DNA of 64,000 nucleotides, taken from NCBI GenBank assembly GCA_900315315.1, contig OMYT01000001.1, positions 208,693-272,692 on the forward strand, given 5' to 3'. Every line of letters starts with the position of its first letter. Within the stretch, counting starts at the first letter, position 1. Positions 53,463-61,735 of this stretch are shown piece after piece. A program made the position numbers and the translations under genes. Source of the stretch: an uncultured Eubacteriales bacterium. Lineage in GTDB: Bacteria; Bacillota; Clostridia; Christensenellales; Aristaeellaceae. The notes under the pieces are model-generated. The model saw nothing but the letters and a program-made list of their open reading frames with translations, did no database searches and was not told where the DNA came from.

Positions 53463-54041
53463 ATGAACAGCAAGGTAGTTTCTTCCGGCAAAAGATGGGT
53501 TTTTGCTGTCCTGGTTCTGTTTTCCGTCTGCGGGACAGCGATCAGCGTGTGGAACCTGATCCGGACATTCCAGGGCACCCTGACGGTGATGGGTGTTCTC
53601 CAGAGCGTGATTCAGCTTCTGGCACATCTGTCCATACTGGGTTATGTCCTTTACACGAACAGAATGGAAGGAGCAGGTTCTTTTCTTGGGGTTGTTTATG
53701 CCTATGCCGCGCTGCTGGGCATTCAGCTTCTGCAGTCCGGCCAGATGATAGACCAGTTCGGCCTGAGCAAAGAGCTGACCATGATGATCAATATCTTCAA
53801 TCTGATCGCGTTTGCCAACGTCATCATGTTCTCCAACAAGCTGGATCAAAAAAAGGCCTCCGTCGGGTACATTGCTTTCGCGGTAATCCTGAAGCTTGCC
53901 GGCGAGCTGATCCTCATTATCAAGATGCGGGAGTTTATCAATTTCAGCGTGATCCTGATTTCCCTGTCCGTACCGATCCTCGGCCTGACAATCCTTTTTG
54001 CGTATCTGTACTATATCCAGTCTGATCCGAAGACGAAATAA
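53463..54041 (+). CDS. Six-helix membrane protein of unknown function
   Basis: 192 residues with six predicted membrane helices (near 12-32, 44-63, 74-92, 105-122, 134-152 and 160-183) and short loops. AAGGAG lies 11 bases before the ATG. No family motif is seen. It stands alone between its own promoter and terminator, next to the exported deaminase-like gene. Confidence 0.65.
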   Translation: MNSKVVSSGKRWVFAVLVLFSVCGTAISVWNLIRTFQGTLTVMGVLQSVIQLLAHLSILGYVLYTNRMEGAGSFLGVVYAYAALLGIQLLQSGQMIDQFGLSKELTMMINIFNLIAFANVIMFSNKLDQKKASVGYIAFAVILKLAGELILIIKMREFINFSVILISLSVPILGLTILFAYLYYIQSDPKTK

Positions 54042-54067
54042 AACCGGAACCGCTCATTTTGGCTTGA

Positions 54068-54100
54068 AGGAGACAGGGAAGCGTCTCCTGTTCCCTTTTA
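54068..54100 (+). terminator. Terminator after the six-helix membrane protein
   Basis: AGGAGAC and GTCTCCT pair around an eight-base loop, followed by GTTCCCTTTT. An alternative pairing GGGAA/TTCCC exists. Confidence 0.55.
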
Positions 54101-54193
54101 TAATTTGCGGATCTGTGGTATGTGCTTAGGCGAAAAGAACTCCGCGAGGAAGGCGGCATCAGACAGGTGACAGCTTGACAGGAGGTTTTCGCA

Positions 54194-55648
54194 ATGAAAA
54201 AAATCAGGACAGCAGTCCTTTTACTTATCACCACCATGCTTCTGGCCGGTTTGGCGGCGGCTGAGCCGTTCGCGCCGGAAAGCAGAGAAGATTTCCGGGA
54301 AACGATCCAGACGAAGGTAACGCTTTCGGAAGACGAGAAGAAGCTTGACGCCGTGCTCATCCGTATGAAGCAGGAAGCGGATCAGCTCTATCCGGAGAAC
54401 ATCCCCTACGCCTTGGTTGACTGGGGAGACGATTCGCCGGTCCATGAAGGTCTTCACCGTTTCTGCCGGGAGCTCCCGAAGGGCGGGGATCTTCACGTCC
54501 ATGATGATAAGGTGATTCCGGTATCGCGGTTTATCCGGGTACTGAAGGAGTACGGGAAGGTCTCAATCGTCCTGGAGGGCGGGCCGGAATACGGCACGAT
54601 GTATGTGAAGGGCGCGCCGGAAAACGCTGTGCTCCTGAACGAAGCGCTCTCCGGGGGAAAGCTCTCCGAGGATGAACTCCGGGAGATTCTCGTCATATCG
54701 GAAGCGGACGTGCCTGACGGCCGCTGGGCCAGCTTTGAGCTGCTCTTCAGCAGGCTTAACGGCCTGGCCGACGATCCGGAGCTCCTGCAAACGCTCTATG
54801 AAGAGGGATTCCGGAGCTGCTGCGAAAACAAGGTATACCTTCTTGAGCCGAGGATCATCCTGTTTGGTGATGATGAAGCTGTCGCCGAAAGGCTCCGGCT
54901 GATCCGCAGCGCCTATTATCACGTAAAGGATGAGTATCCGGACCTTATCGTCCGGCTGATCGGGGTTTCCGGAAAAAACGGTTTCTTTGACAGGGATTTC
55001 GCGCTCGGCATTCTCCGCAGCGTTATTCGCGTGAGCAGCAGCATCCGGGATGAATACGACCCGGAGCATCCGAAGGACTTCATCATCGGGTTGGATCTGG
55101 TCAATGAAGAGGATGACAGCAAGCCGCTGAGCGTATATGAGGATTTCTTCACTTCCGAAGAGGTGAAAGAGAGCGGCCTGAAGCTTTTCCTTCATGCCGG
55201 TGAGAGCCTTCGGCCGGACAACGAGAATGTCATCGACGCCTGTCTCTACGGATCTTCACGCGTCGGGCACGGGTTTAACCTCTTCCGTTTCCCGAAGCTG
55301 ATGGAGAAATACAGGGAGAAGGGCATCGCCCTGGAAATCTGCCCCATCAGCAATTACCGCCTTGGATATATCAGCGATTTCCGCCTCCATCCCGGCCTGA
55401 CCTATATGATCAACGGCCTCCCGGTTGTCATCTGCTCCGACGACGGTTTGTTCCTGGCGCGGGAACCGCTGACGGACGACTTCTATGCCGTGATCCTTTC
55501 ATGGAACCTGGGTATCGCCGAAATCAAGGAGCTGTGCCGAAACTCCATCCTTTATGGCGGCCTCCCGCAGGATGATACCGAGGCGCTCCTTGCAAAGTGG
55601 GAAAAGGACTGGAACGCGTTTGTTACGGGCTTCCAGGAAGCAGTATAA
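54194..55648 (+). CDS. Exported adenosine deaminase-like metal hydrolase
   Basis: 484 residues with a signal peptide (1-22, LLAGLAAA-EPF). Adenosine-deaminase motifs: HVH (H101, H103), FLHAGES, RVGHGFNL, ICPISNYRLG and CSDDG where most enzymes have SDDP. The long N-terminal region before HVH and the export signal resemble secreted ADGF/CECR1-type deaminases. The likely reaction is deamination of adenosine or a related nucleoside outside the membrane; the substrate is inference. GGAGG precedes the ATG. Confidence 0.82.
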   Translation: MKKIRTAVLLLITTMLLAGLAAAEPFAPESREDFRETIQTKVTLSEDEKKLDAVLIRMKQEADQLYPENIPYALVDWGDDSPVHEGLHRFCRELPKGGDLHVHDDKVIPVSRFIRVLKEYGKVSIVLEGGPEYGTMYVKGAPENAVLLNEALSGGKLSEDELREILVISEADVPDGRWASFELLFSRLNGLADDPELLQTLYEEGFRSCCENKVYLLEPRIILFGDDEAVAERLRLIRSAYYHVKDEYPDLIVRLIGVSGKNGFFDRDFALGILRSVIRVSSSIRDEYDPEHPKDFIIGLDLVNEEDDSKPLSVYEDFFTSEEVKESGLKLFLHAGESLRPDNENVIDACLYGSSRVGHGFNLFRFPKLMEKYREKGIALEICPISNYRLGYISDFRLHPGLTYMINGLPVVICSDDGLFLAREPLTDDFYAVILSWNLGIAEIKELCRNSILYGGLPQDDTEALLAKWEKDWNAFVTGFQEAV

Positions 55649-55672
55649 AAAACGCCGCCCGGAGGCGGCGGG
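55646..55672 (-). terminator. Terminator on the minus strand after the HAD gene and remnant
   Basis: CGCCGCC and GGCGGCG stem with a CGGA-type loop followed by TTTTTT on the minus strand. It overlaps the stop codon of the convergent deaminase gene. Confidence 0.8.
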
Positions 55673-55692
55673 GTGTGAGCCGGGCAGCCTTC

Positions 55693-55876
55693 TTACACCA
55701 TCACCGCTTCGTTTTCCTTCCCGGGCAGATACTTGATCTTCACAGGATCTCCCGGAACCAGCTTCCGCCGGGTACTTCCACCGCGTGCGGATACAGGCAG
55801 TTGCTCTCCACACCGATGCAGTCGGCGTGGTACAGATGAAAAGAAGCCAGATTGTCTTTCAGAATTCTCACATTTT
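55693..55876 (-). pseudogene. Frameshifted remnant between HAD phosphatase and terminator
   Basis: Two protein-like stretches lie in different frames. The first (about 48 codons, containing SFHLYHADCIGVESNCLYPH) stops in TGA. The second, shifted by one base, encodes KLVPGDPVKIKYLPGKENEA and ends at 55693. Together they look like the 3' end of one gene broken by a small indel. No start codon is left. Family unknown. Confidence 0.45.
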
Positions 55877-56968
55877 TCAGTTCATTTTCAGGGTTTCCGG
55901 ATCATCCGCATAGTCTTTCAGCCAGTGGAATTCACCGGTTTTGGTGACGTCTTCCCCGTAAATGGTCTTCCAGTCATCCCGCATGGAAATCACGTTATAT
56001 CCCATGTTTTCCCATTTCTCACGCAGTGCCGGACCTTTTTCCGGATTGCCATAGTCCCGGACATCGTCGTCGGCAATCAACTGGAATACGGCGCTCCTGT
56101 AACGATTGTTGTAGAGTGCATAATTGTTCATGCTTACATCGCCGGAACTGTTGCCGAAGGACAGCACCGGCTGTCTGCCGATCTCCTGCGCGATCTGCAG
56201 CACCTTGTTTGTTTTCAGGTCTTTGATGAGCAGCTTGTCTGTTCGCACAAGCACATCATCGCCGGTAAACACATACTCGATGCCGTCCGTATCGCCCTGG
56301 TTTCTTGCTTCCAGTGCGGTGTCGGAGCCGATGATGTTCTCATAGGGAATATCCAGAATCCCCTCGAGAAAGGTACGGGCAATAAAGCGGTCGGAACCGG
56401 TAACGATGTAGCACTTGAAGCCGTTGTCCTGCAGGTACTCCACAACCTCCGCCATCGGCAGGTAGTAGGCGTTTGCGTAGGTCATGCCTTCAAAGCCGTC
56501 CGCCTCGCGAACCAAAAACCGCGTTATGAAGTCGGCATACTCCGTCAGCGTCATTCCGGCGAAAGCCTTTGCCTGATGATACGAGAACTCATAATCGTAA
56601 TCCGCTGGAAAAGACTTGTCCAGGGCGTGATCGCGTGTCATGCGTCCGAACGCCAGCATTTCTGTATCCGGCTGCCAGGAGGTATCCCTCAGAATGCGTT
56701 CCGTCAGCAGCATGACTTCCAGATAGGTCGGGGCCAGCTCGGCCGACAGCGTGCCGTCCATATCGAACGTGGCGATACGATCCACCGGCGGGATGTAATC
56801 CGGAGACGTTTCGTCCGTCACCGCCTCCACATATTCAATCAGCGCCTTCAGCGACGGGGCGTCCGCGTTCCACTGCGAAAACGGTGCCTCAACTCCGCCT
56901 TCCGCCGGCGCCGCAAAGCTGCACAGCAGCATCGCGATGGTCAGTATAAATGCAATCGTTCTTTTCAT
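55877..56968 (-). CDS. Exported HAD-superfamily phosphatase
   Basis: 363 residues with a signal peptide (1-23, LLCSFAAPA-EG). HAD motifs: FDMDGT (D69, D71), VTGSDR, a lysine in LIKDLKTNK, and FGNSSGDVSM. The cap region between motifs I and II is large. It should remove phosphate from a small substrate outside the membrane; related proteins are annotated as phosphoserine-phosphatase-like. GAGGTG is upstream of the ATG together with a promoter. Confidence 0.82.
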   Translation of the reverse strand: MKRTIAFILTIAMLLCSFAAPAEGGVEAPFSQWNADAPSLKALIEYVEAVTDETSPDYIPPVDRIATFDMDGTLSAELAPTYLEVMLLTERILRDTSWQPDTEMLAFGRMTRDHALDKSFPADYDYEFSYHQAKAFAGMTLTEYADFITRFLVREADGFEGMTYANAYYLPMAEVVEYLQDNGFKCYIVTGSDRFIARTFLEGILDIPYENIIGSDTALEARNQGDTDGIEYVFTGDDVLVRTDKLLIKDLKTNKVLQIAQEIGRQPVLSFGNSSGDVSMNNYALYNNRYRSAVFQLIADDDVRDYGNPEKGPALREKWENMGYNVISMRDDWKTIYGEDVTKTGEFHWLKDYADDPETLKMN

Positions 56969-57011
56969 GCTGGCGGTTTCACCTCATTTATATTTATTAT
57001 CAGGACATCTT

Positions 57012-57041
57012 ATTTTAATACACTTTCACGCCATTTTTCAA
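57012..57041 (-). promoter_or_regulatory. Promoter of the HAD phosphatase
   Basis: TTGAAA (57036-57041), 18 bases, TAAAAT (57012-57017) on the minus strand. Confidence 0.6.
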
Positions 57042-57050
57042 GGGAATGTT

Positions 57051-57095
57051 TCAGAAAGTCAAGCTTTTCGTTGTCTCAGAAGGTCAAGCTTTTCG
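57051..57095. repeat. Two 20-base direct repeats
   Basis: TCAGAAAGTCAAGCTTTTCG (57051-57070) and TCAGAAGGTCAAGCTTTTCG (57076-57095) differ at one base and are 25 bases apart start to start. Each holds a partial dyad GAAAG/CTTTTC. They lie just upstream of the HAD promoter -35 box. Confidence 0.7.
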
Positions 57096-57211
57096 GAACT
57101 TTCTTTTGGACTGATGAAAAAAGGAAAGGAATCTGCAAACGCCGTTCCCCTTTTACCCCACTTGTTGCAATCTTTGGCAGATATGATACGATTTCTCCAC
57201 CATTTGCAATG

Positions 57212-57535
57212 TTATTCATGTTCCGTAACAGTTTCAAGCAGGATCCGCTTTTCGAATCCTCCTCGGCTTAGTGCTTTTGCTTTGCGGATGCTCTCGATTT
57301 CTTCCGGGGAACTGCCGCGTGCAATGGTGATTGCGCGGATGACTTCCAAGAGATCTGCTAGTTCTTCCATAGATTTACTCTCCTGGTATTCCGCCAGTTC
57401 TTCGTTCAGTTTTTCATCCAGGCATGTTAGATACTCTTCATCTGTGAGGATGCGACAAGTGTAGGTCTTCCCTGCCTGTTTGATGATGGTCGGGATCTTG
57501 TCACGAACCAGTTTGTGGTAAGGAATCTTTTTCAT
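57212..57535 (-). CDS. MazG-like nucleotide pyrophosphohydrolase
   Basis: 107 residues that begin MKKIPYHKLVRDKIPTII and have KLNEELAEYQES and EELADLLEVI, the helix pair with EExxE/ExxD of the all-alpha NTP pyrophosphatase fold. Such proteins clear non-canonical NTPs or act on phosphoribosyl-ATP-like substrates. Only a weak TGAGAAG precedes the ATG. It stands downstream of the diguanylate cyclase gene on the same strand. Confidence 0.8.
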   Translation of the reverse strand: MKKIPYHKLVRDKIPTIIKQAGKTYTCRILTDEEYLTCLDEKLNEELAEYQESKSMEELADLLEVIRAITIARGSSPEEIESIRKAKALSRGGFEKRILLETVTEHE

Positions 57536-57634
57536 CTTCTCATGCCCCCCAATAAGATATTCGGATGTCACTCGGTGATATCCTGATTTCAATGGTTGGA
57601 AATGCTTTTCGGTTAAGTTAAATATCCTCCCATA

Positions 57635-58729
57635 TTATCTTCTTCGTCTGTCTTTACCGCTATTCTCGTAATATTCTCTTTTGGATTCATACATTCTCTG
57701 ATCCGCCACTTTCAGGATGGCATCCATGTTATCGAATTCCTTTGCCGAAGCAACACCTGCGGATATTGAGAAGCCGTGTATCAGTTCGCCTTTCCAGTCC
57801 GCGCAGTATCTTTTCAGCCGCTTCAGAGCCGCGTCAACATCATATTCTTCGTCCGTGATGATTACGGCAAACTCATCCCCTCCTGTTCTGTAGATCCTGT
57901 CTGTTCCTGTAAAGCTCCGGCAGAGACATTTTGCAGTGCCGATAATCAGTTCGTCGCCCGCATGATGGCCAAGAGTATCGTTGGTTTCCTTCAGGCCGTT
58001 GATATCAACTGCGACCACGCAGCATCCGGCCGGCAATTGCTTAGCCAGCTGTTCAATGGTTTCTTCATAAGCACGCATGTTCTGAAGCTCTGTCAGCTGA
58101 TCATAATGGGCGTATCTGGCTTCGATCTCAGCAAGTTCCGCCTTGGATTCGGCAAAGATATAACGTTCAAATCTTGCTTTATTCACAAAATGGCCGATCA
58201 AAACCCCGACAACCGAAAAAATACAGAGATTGGACAACACCCATTTGTACGTTTCAGACTCCATCGTACGCGACCCGACCTGAGTAAACACTATGATATT
58301 GATCAACAGCATCAGAAAAGTTGAAAAGGTGTCCGTGATAAATACCACCGGAACGATCAGTACTGAAGCGAATACCATAATCGTCTGGGGCGCCAGATAC
58401 CGCGCGATAAATACGCCCGCCAGAAGAAGCGATTCATCCATAATAATCGCGATGGCCCTGATCAGCCCGGGATGTTTCGGAGCAGCATAAACTGACAGGA
58501 AAAAGCATATTGTACAGACGACAAAGGCCAGGATGTAAATTGCGCGGCACATATGGTATTTGGGATTAATGACTGTCATGATCAGACAATAGATCCAGAA
58601 CAGATTATTGACAGCAGCCCAGATCATGCAGAATCTCCGGTTATCTTCCATGATCAGCGGCTGAACAGCCTTCAGGTCTGAACGTGAGTAATCATTGAAT
58701 AACATAATTTTCCTGATTTTTTGTAACAT
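57635..58729 (-). CDS. Membrane-bound diguanylate cyclase (GGDEF)
   Basis: 364 residues: six or seven membrane helices in the first 195, a short coiled linker, and a GGDEF domain with RTGGDEFAVI intact, so c-di-GMP synthesis is expected. No EAL domain is present. The upstream inhibitory RxxD site is not evident. The membrane part probably senses a signal. It is separate from its neighbours by about 50 and 100 bases. Confidence 0.92.
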   Translation of the reverse strand: MLQKIRKIMLFNDYSRSDLKAVQPLIMEDNRRFCMIWAAVNNLFWIYCLIMTVINPKYHMCRAIYILAFVVCTICFFLSVYAAPKHPGLIRAIAIIMDESLLLAGVFIARYLAPQTIMVFASVLIVPVVFITDTFSTFLMLLINIIVFTQVGSRTMESETYKWVLSNLCIFSVVGVLIGHFVNKARFERYIFAESKAELAEIEARYAHYDQLTELQNMRAYEETIEQLAKQLPAGCCVVAVDINGLKETNDTLGHHAGDELIIGTAKCLCRSFTGTDRIYRTGGDEFAVIITDEEYDVDAALKRLKRYCADWKGELIHGFSISAGVASAKEFDNMDAILKVADQRMYESKREYYENSGKDRRRR

Positions 58730-58776
58730 TCGTTATGACTCCTGTATTGATCGGTCGTTGATCCGGCAAACTGTTC

Positions 58777-59187
58777 TTAAACCAGAATGCCATTGCAGTG
58801 GTCTATCGCATGCTGAACAAGTTGAGCTGCAAAACCGTCCAGCGTTCCTGTCCGCTGCTTCATTTCAGTATCCTGCCAGGTGACAACAATGGAAGAATAT
58901 CGTTTTCTTTTTCTTTTTCCTTCAAGCGAAGGGCACTCTTCTTCAGATTCATACTCTCCTGTATGACCGATGATCTCCGGATTCAGCATGACGACAAAAA
59001 GCGGACCGTTGCAAAAGGCAATCATTCGTTTTCTTTTGCCTATCATATTGGCTGCCAAAAAAGGACAATGATCCCAATTGGCTTTCAGCGTATCCAGCAG
59101 GTCTTTCGCAATCGTCAGATCTGCTTCTGTCGCTTCTGTTGATTTCTGACATAAAAAGTCAGGATCATGAATGATGTCGCAGACCAT
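58777..59187 (-). CDS. Peptide deformylase homologue without catalytic glutamate
   Basis: 136 residues that align over full length with clostridial peptide deformylases: FLAANMIGKRKR (motif 1), EECPSLEG with Cys85 (motif 2, normally EGCLS), and QHAIDH with H126 and H130 (motif 3, normally QHEIDH). The general-base glutamate is Ala127, and Gly and Leu of motif 2 are Glu and Pro. The metal ligands remain. It is probably inactive as a deformylase or has changed function. The start is the ATG with AAAGGA ten bases upstream. Confidence 0.75.
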   Translation of the reverse strand: MVCDIIHDPDFLCQKSTEATEADLTIAKDLLDTLKANWDHCPFLAANMIGKRKRMIAFCNGPLFVVMLNPEIIGHTGEYESEEECPSLEGKRKRKRYSSIVVTWQDTEMKQRTGTLDGFAAQLVQHAIDHCNGILV

Positions 59188-59295
59188 CCGGAATTCATCC
59201 TTTCGCAACAGATCCGGCAAACCGCAGCTCCGGCTGTCATGATATTTGCTGAAGCTGCAATAAGCGCATTTGTATTTTACGCCATAGAGCGTTCA

Positions 59296-60105
59296 TCACC
59301 GTGACCATTTCATATTTCCTCTGGACATAATGTTTCCAAGCGTGGATTCTGCCCAACTGTACTGCTTCATGTATTCGCCGCGAAAAGCGTTAATGGCCTG
59401 AATATCGCCTTTCAGAAAACGGTAATAATCGCAATCAAGAAAAGTGGGGTCAATGCCGATGGTGTCTCTCCTGCGAATCACGACATTGTTTACTCCGATC
59501 CCCGAGAGCGTCTCCTTCAAATCATGCAATAAACTTCTGAGCCTTGTTTTGCATGCTCTGATATCTGTTTCGTCCTCCCAGAGCGCGTCAGAGATTTCTT
59601 CGGAGGTGCAGATGCTGTTTCGGTCGATCAGAAAAGCAAGTAATTCTTTTGTCTTCTGGCGCCCGAAGGAAACAGGCTTTCCGTGCCAATAGACTTCAAA
59701 ATAGCCGAAGCATCTTACCTGTATTTTGTCGGAATCCTGCCGATATGGTTCCGTCAGATAATCCAATTCCTGTCTGATCTGTTCCGCGTCAATCGGTTTC
59801 AGCACATAGCCGTTGATATGCTGCCGATAAGCCTCCAGCGCATATTGGGAATAACCCGTCACAAAGATAATCTTTGTCATAGGGGCAAACTGCTTGATTC
59901 TGACGGCCAGATCCAACCCGTTCATCCCCGGGAGCTCAATATCGGAAAAGACGATATCAGGAATCATGCCGCTTTCTGTGATTGCTTCCAGCGCTTCGGC
60001 AGCGAATCTGAAATCATGGATTTCTGCTTCCGGACGCGCTTCCTGAATGGATTGATGAAGTTCGGAAAGCATTGCAGTTTCATCATCGATCGCGAAAATA
60101 TTCAT
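59296..60105 (-). CDS. Response regulator with SARP-like output domain
   Basis: 269 residues: receiver (D7, D8, phosphoacceptor D55, lysine in LKPID), then from about 130 a winged-helix Trans_reg_C/SARP-like DNA-binding domain (RQKTKELLAFLIDRN, ICTSEEISDALW) and a short bacterial-activator-like tail. LytS-type kinases usually pair with LytTR regulators, so this output domain is notable. Its ATG overlaps the kinase stop by four bases. Confidence 0.87.
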   Translation of the reverse strand: MNIFAIDDETAMLSELHQSIQEARPEAEIHDFRFAAEALEAITESGMIPDIVFSDIELPGMNGLDLAVRIKQFAPMTKIIFVTGYSQYALEAYRQHINGYVLKPIDAEQIRQELDYLTEPYRQDSDKIQVRCFGYFEVYWHGKPVSFGRQKTKELLAFLIDRNSICTSEEISDALWEDETDIRACKTRLRSLLHDLKETLSGIGVNNVVIRRRDTIGIDPTFLDCDYYRFLKGDIQAINAFRGEYMKQYSWAESTLGNIMSRGNMKWSR

Positions 60106-61379
60106 GCCTTCTTCTCCTTTGGCAGTATAATGGTAGCCGTCGCTCCCAGTCTGGGAATAAATTGAATTCGAAATTCTCCGTTGCAGACAACCCGTAGTCT
60201 TTCCTTCACGTTATCAATACCGATATGGGATCGTTTGACAGACCACTGCGTGTGATCCGGGTAAAACCCGGGACCGCTGTCGAATACGCTGATTTCGTAA
60301 TGATCCCCACGATCCCTTGACTGAATCCGCACGGTTCCGCATCCGTCCGCATTTCCTCTGACACCATATCGTACCGCGTTTTCCACCAGTGGCTGCAGCG
60401 TCAGGGACGGAATCATGAAATCCGTACACTGCAGATCCCAGGAAACCTGCAGACTGTCTCCGAAGCGCAGTTTCTCCAGTTCCAGATACATTCTCGCATG
60501 ATCGATTTCTTTGTCGAACGGAATGAGCATTTCATTGGACAGCACATCGATATTGCCGCGAAGATACCTGGAAAAAAGGCCGATTGCTTTTTTCGCCTCC
60601 GGCGCGTCTGTGCACAGGTGGCTGATCGTCCCCAGCGTATTGAACAGGAAATGAGGCTGAATCTGGTTGAGAAGGATCTCAGTCTTCAGTTTGACGTTTT
60701 CCTCCTGCTGCATATAATATTGTTTTCTGTTTTCATTGATCACATTCGTCAGCATAATGAAAGCTGAGATTGATACACCGAGAATAATGATGTTGACTCC
60801 GTAAAAAAGCATCTGGATCATCATGGATATAACGGGAAGCAGAATGCAGGAAGCAAATACGGCTTTATTCTTTTTGTAAAGCCTGTTTCGTTTGCTCCAC
60901 AGCAGCCAGATATTGAGGATTAACATCAGGATCGGCAGAACAAGCAACACAGGATACCATGGTCCCCGATGATAAGTATTGCTTTCATCATAATAATAGA
61001 TCGCTGTTGAGAACTGCGCATAGATCAGAAGGATGAGATAGACGGCAAAAACAGCAAGAATCATTTGAAAAATGCGATTCCTGAACGCCTTTTCCTCACC
61101 GGAGGAATACAGCATGAAACCGGTCAGCAGCGGAATCAAAGCACCGGAGAAAACTGATGCCAGGAACAATGATATTTTTGATGCAAGCATCCATTCCCGG
61201 CCGACTTTTTCATATGTTATCCAACTGATTGCATCGGATAAAGCATAAGCGATCAGGATGATAAAGATCCACAGAAAAAACCGGCGCGACTGTTTCTCAA
61301 GAATGTCGCTTCGTAAGACCAGTACTATTCCCAGCAAGCTGATGATCAAACCGGTATGATCATAAACCAAACTAACCAT
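60102..61379 (-). CDS. LytS/YehU-type sensor histidine kinase
   Basis: 425 residues: seven membrane helices (about 10-230), then the His_kinase domain with QIQPHFLFNTLG holding the phosphorylated histidine, and an ATPase domain with LQPLVENAVRYG and GIGLDNV-like HIGIDNVKERL. It lacks an extracytoplasmic domain, so it may sense within the membrane. It overlaps its response regulator gene by four bases (ATGA). Confidence 0.92.
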   Translation of the reverse strand: MVSLVYDHTGLIISLLGIVLVLRSDILEKQSRRFFLWIFIILIAYALSDAISWITYEKVGREWMLASKISLFLASVFSGALIPLLTGFMLYSSGEEKAFRNRIFQMILAVFAVYLILLIYAQFSTAIYYYDESNTYHRGPWYPVLLVLPILMLILNIWLLWSKRNRLYKKNKAVFASCILLPVISMMIQMLFYGVNIIILGVSISAFIMLTNVINENRKQYYMQQEENVKLKTEILLNQIQPHFLFNTLGTISHLCTDAPEAKKAIGLFSRYLRGNIDVLSNEMLIPFDKEIDHARMYLELEKLRFGDSLQVSWDLQCTDFMIPSLTLQPLVENAVRYGVRGNADGCGTVRIQSRDRGDHYEISVFDSGPGFYPDHTQWSVKRSHIGIDNVKERLRVVCNGEFRIQFIPRLGATATIILPKEKKA

Positions 61380-61432
61380 ATATCATTCCCCATGACAACC
61401 GTAACACTCAAAATTGCGAGAAAAATCCCACA

Positions 61433-61461
61433 ATTATATTATAAACGAAATGCGTTCACAA
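61433..61461 (-). promoter_or_regulatory. Promoter of the LytS-type two-component operon
   Basis: TTGTGA (61456-61461), 17 bases, TATAAT (61433-61438) on the minus strand, preceded by a second overlapping TATAAT. Confidence 0.6.
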
Positions 61462-61735
61462 ACGTGACAAAAAACATCAAACGGAACAGAAGGTCTTCCC
61501 CTTCCGACGTCATCATGCATTTTTGAATGGTATGACACTTTTTTTCGCATATCGTCTTCCAAAACCGGAAAAATGTCTCTCCCGCTGTCCATAAGAAGAC
61601 AGAGGGGCCCAAGTCCCTCGGAAAGAGAGGTGCTGCAGATGCAGAATGCGATGCTTGTAACAGGTCATGCCAGCTGATATGAAAAAAAGATGATGAAAGG
61701 AGTCAACGATGAGTATTTTTTCGATTCCCTTCTTA
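61462..61735. other. Non-coding stretch between permease and kinase
   Basis: No supported gene. It holds GC-rich segments near 61590-61640 with weak pairing, and on the plus strand GAAAGGAG with an ATG at 61709 whose frame only runs antisense to the permease. Confidence 0.4.

Noticed and set aside
55733-57271. 512-codon plus-strand open frame
   Set aside because: Antisense to the HAD phosphatase, which has signal peptide and all four motifs.
59188-59295. Cys-rich protein-like reading (CAYCSFSKYHDSRSC) in frame with the deformylase homologue
   Set aside because: No start codon lies between the upstream stop and this stretch, so it cannot be translated as part of the protein; noted as a possible relic only.
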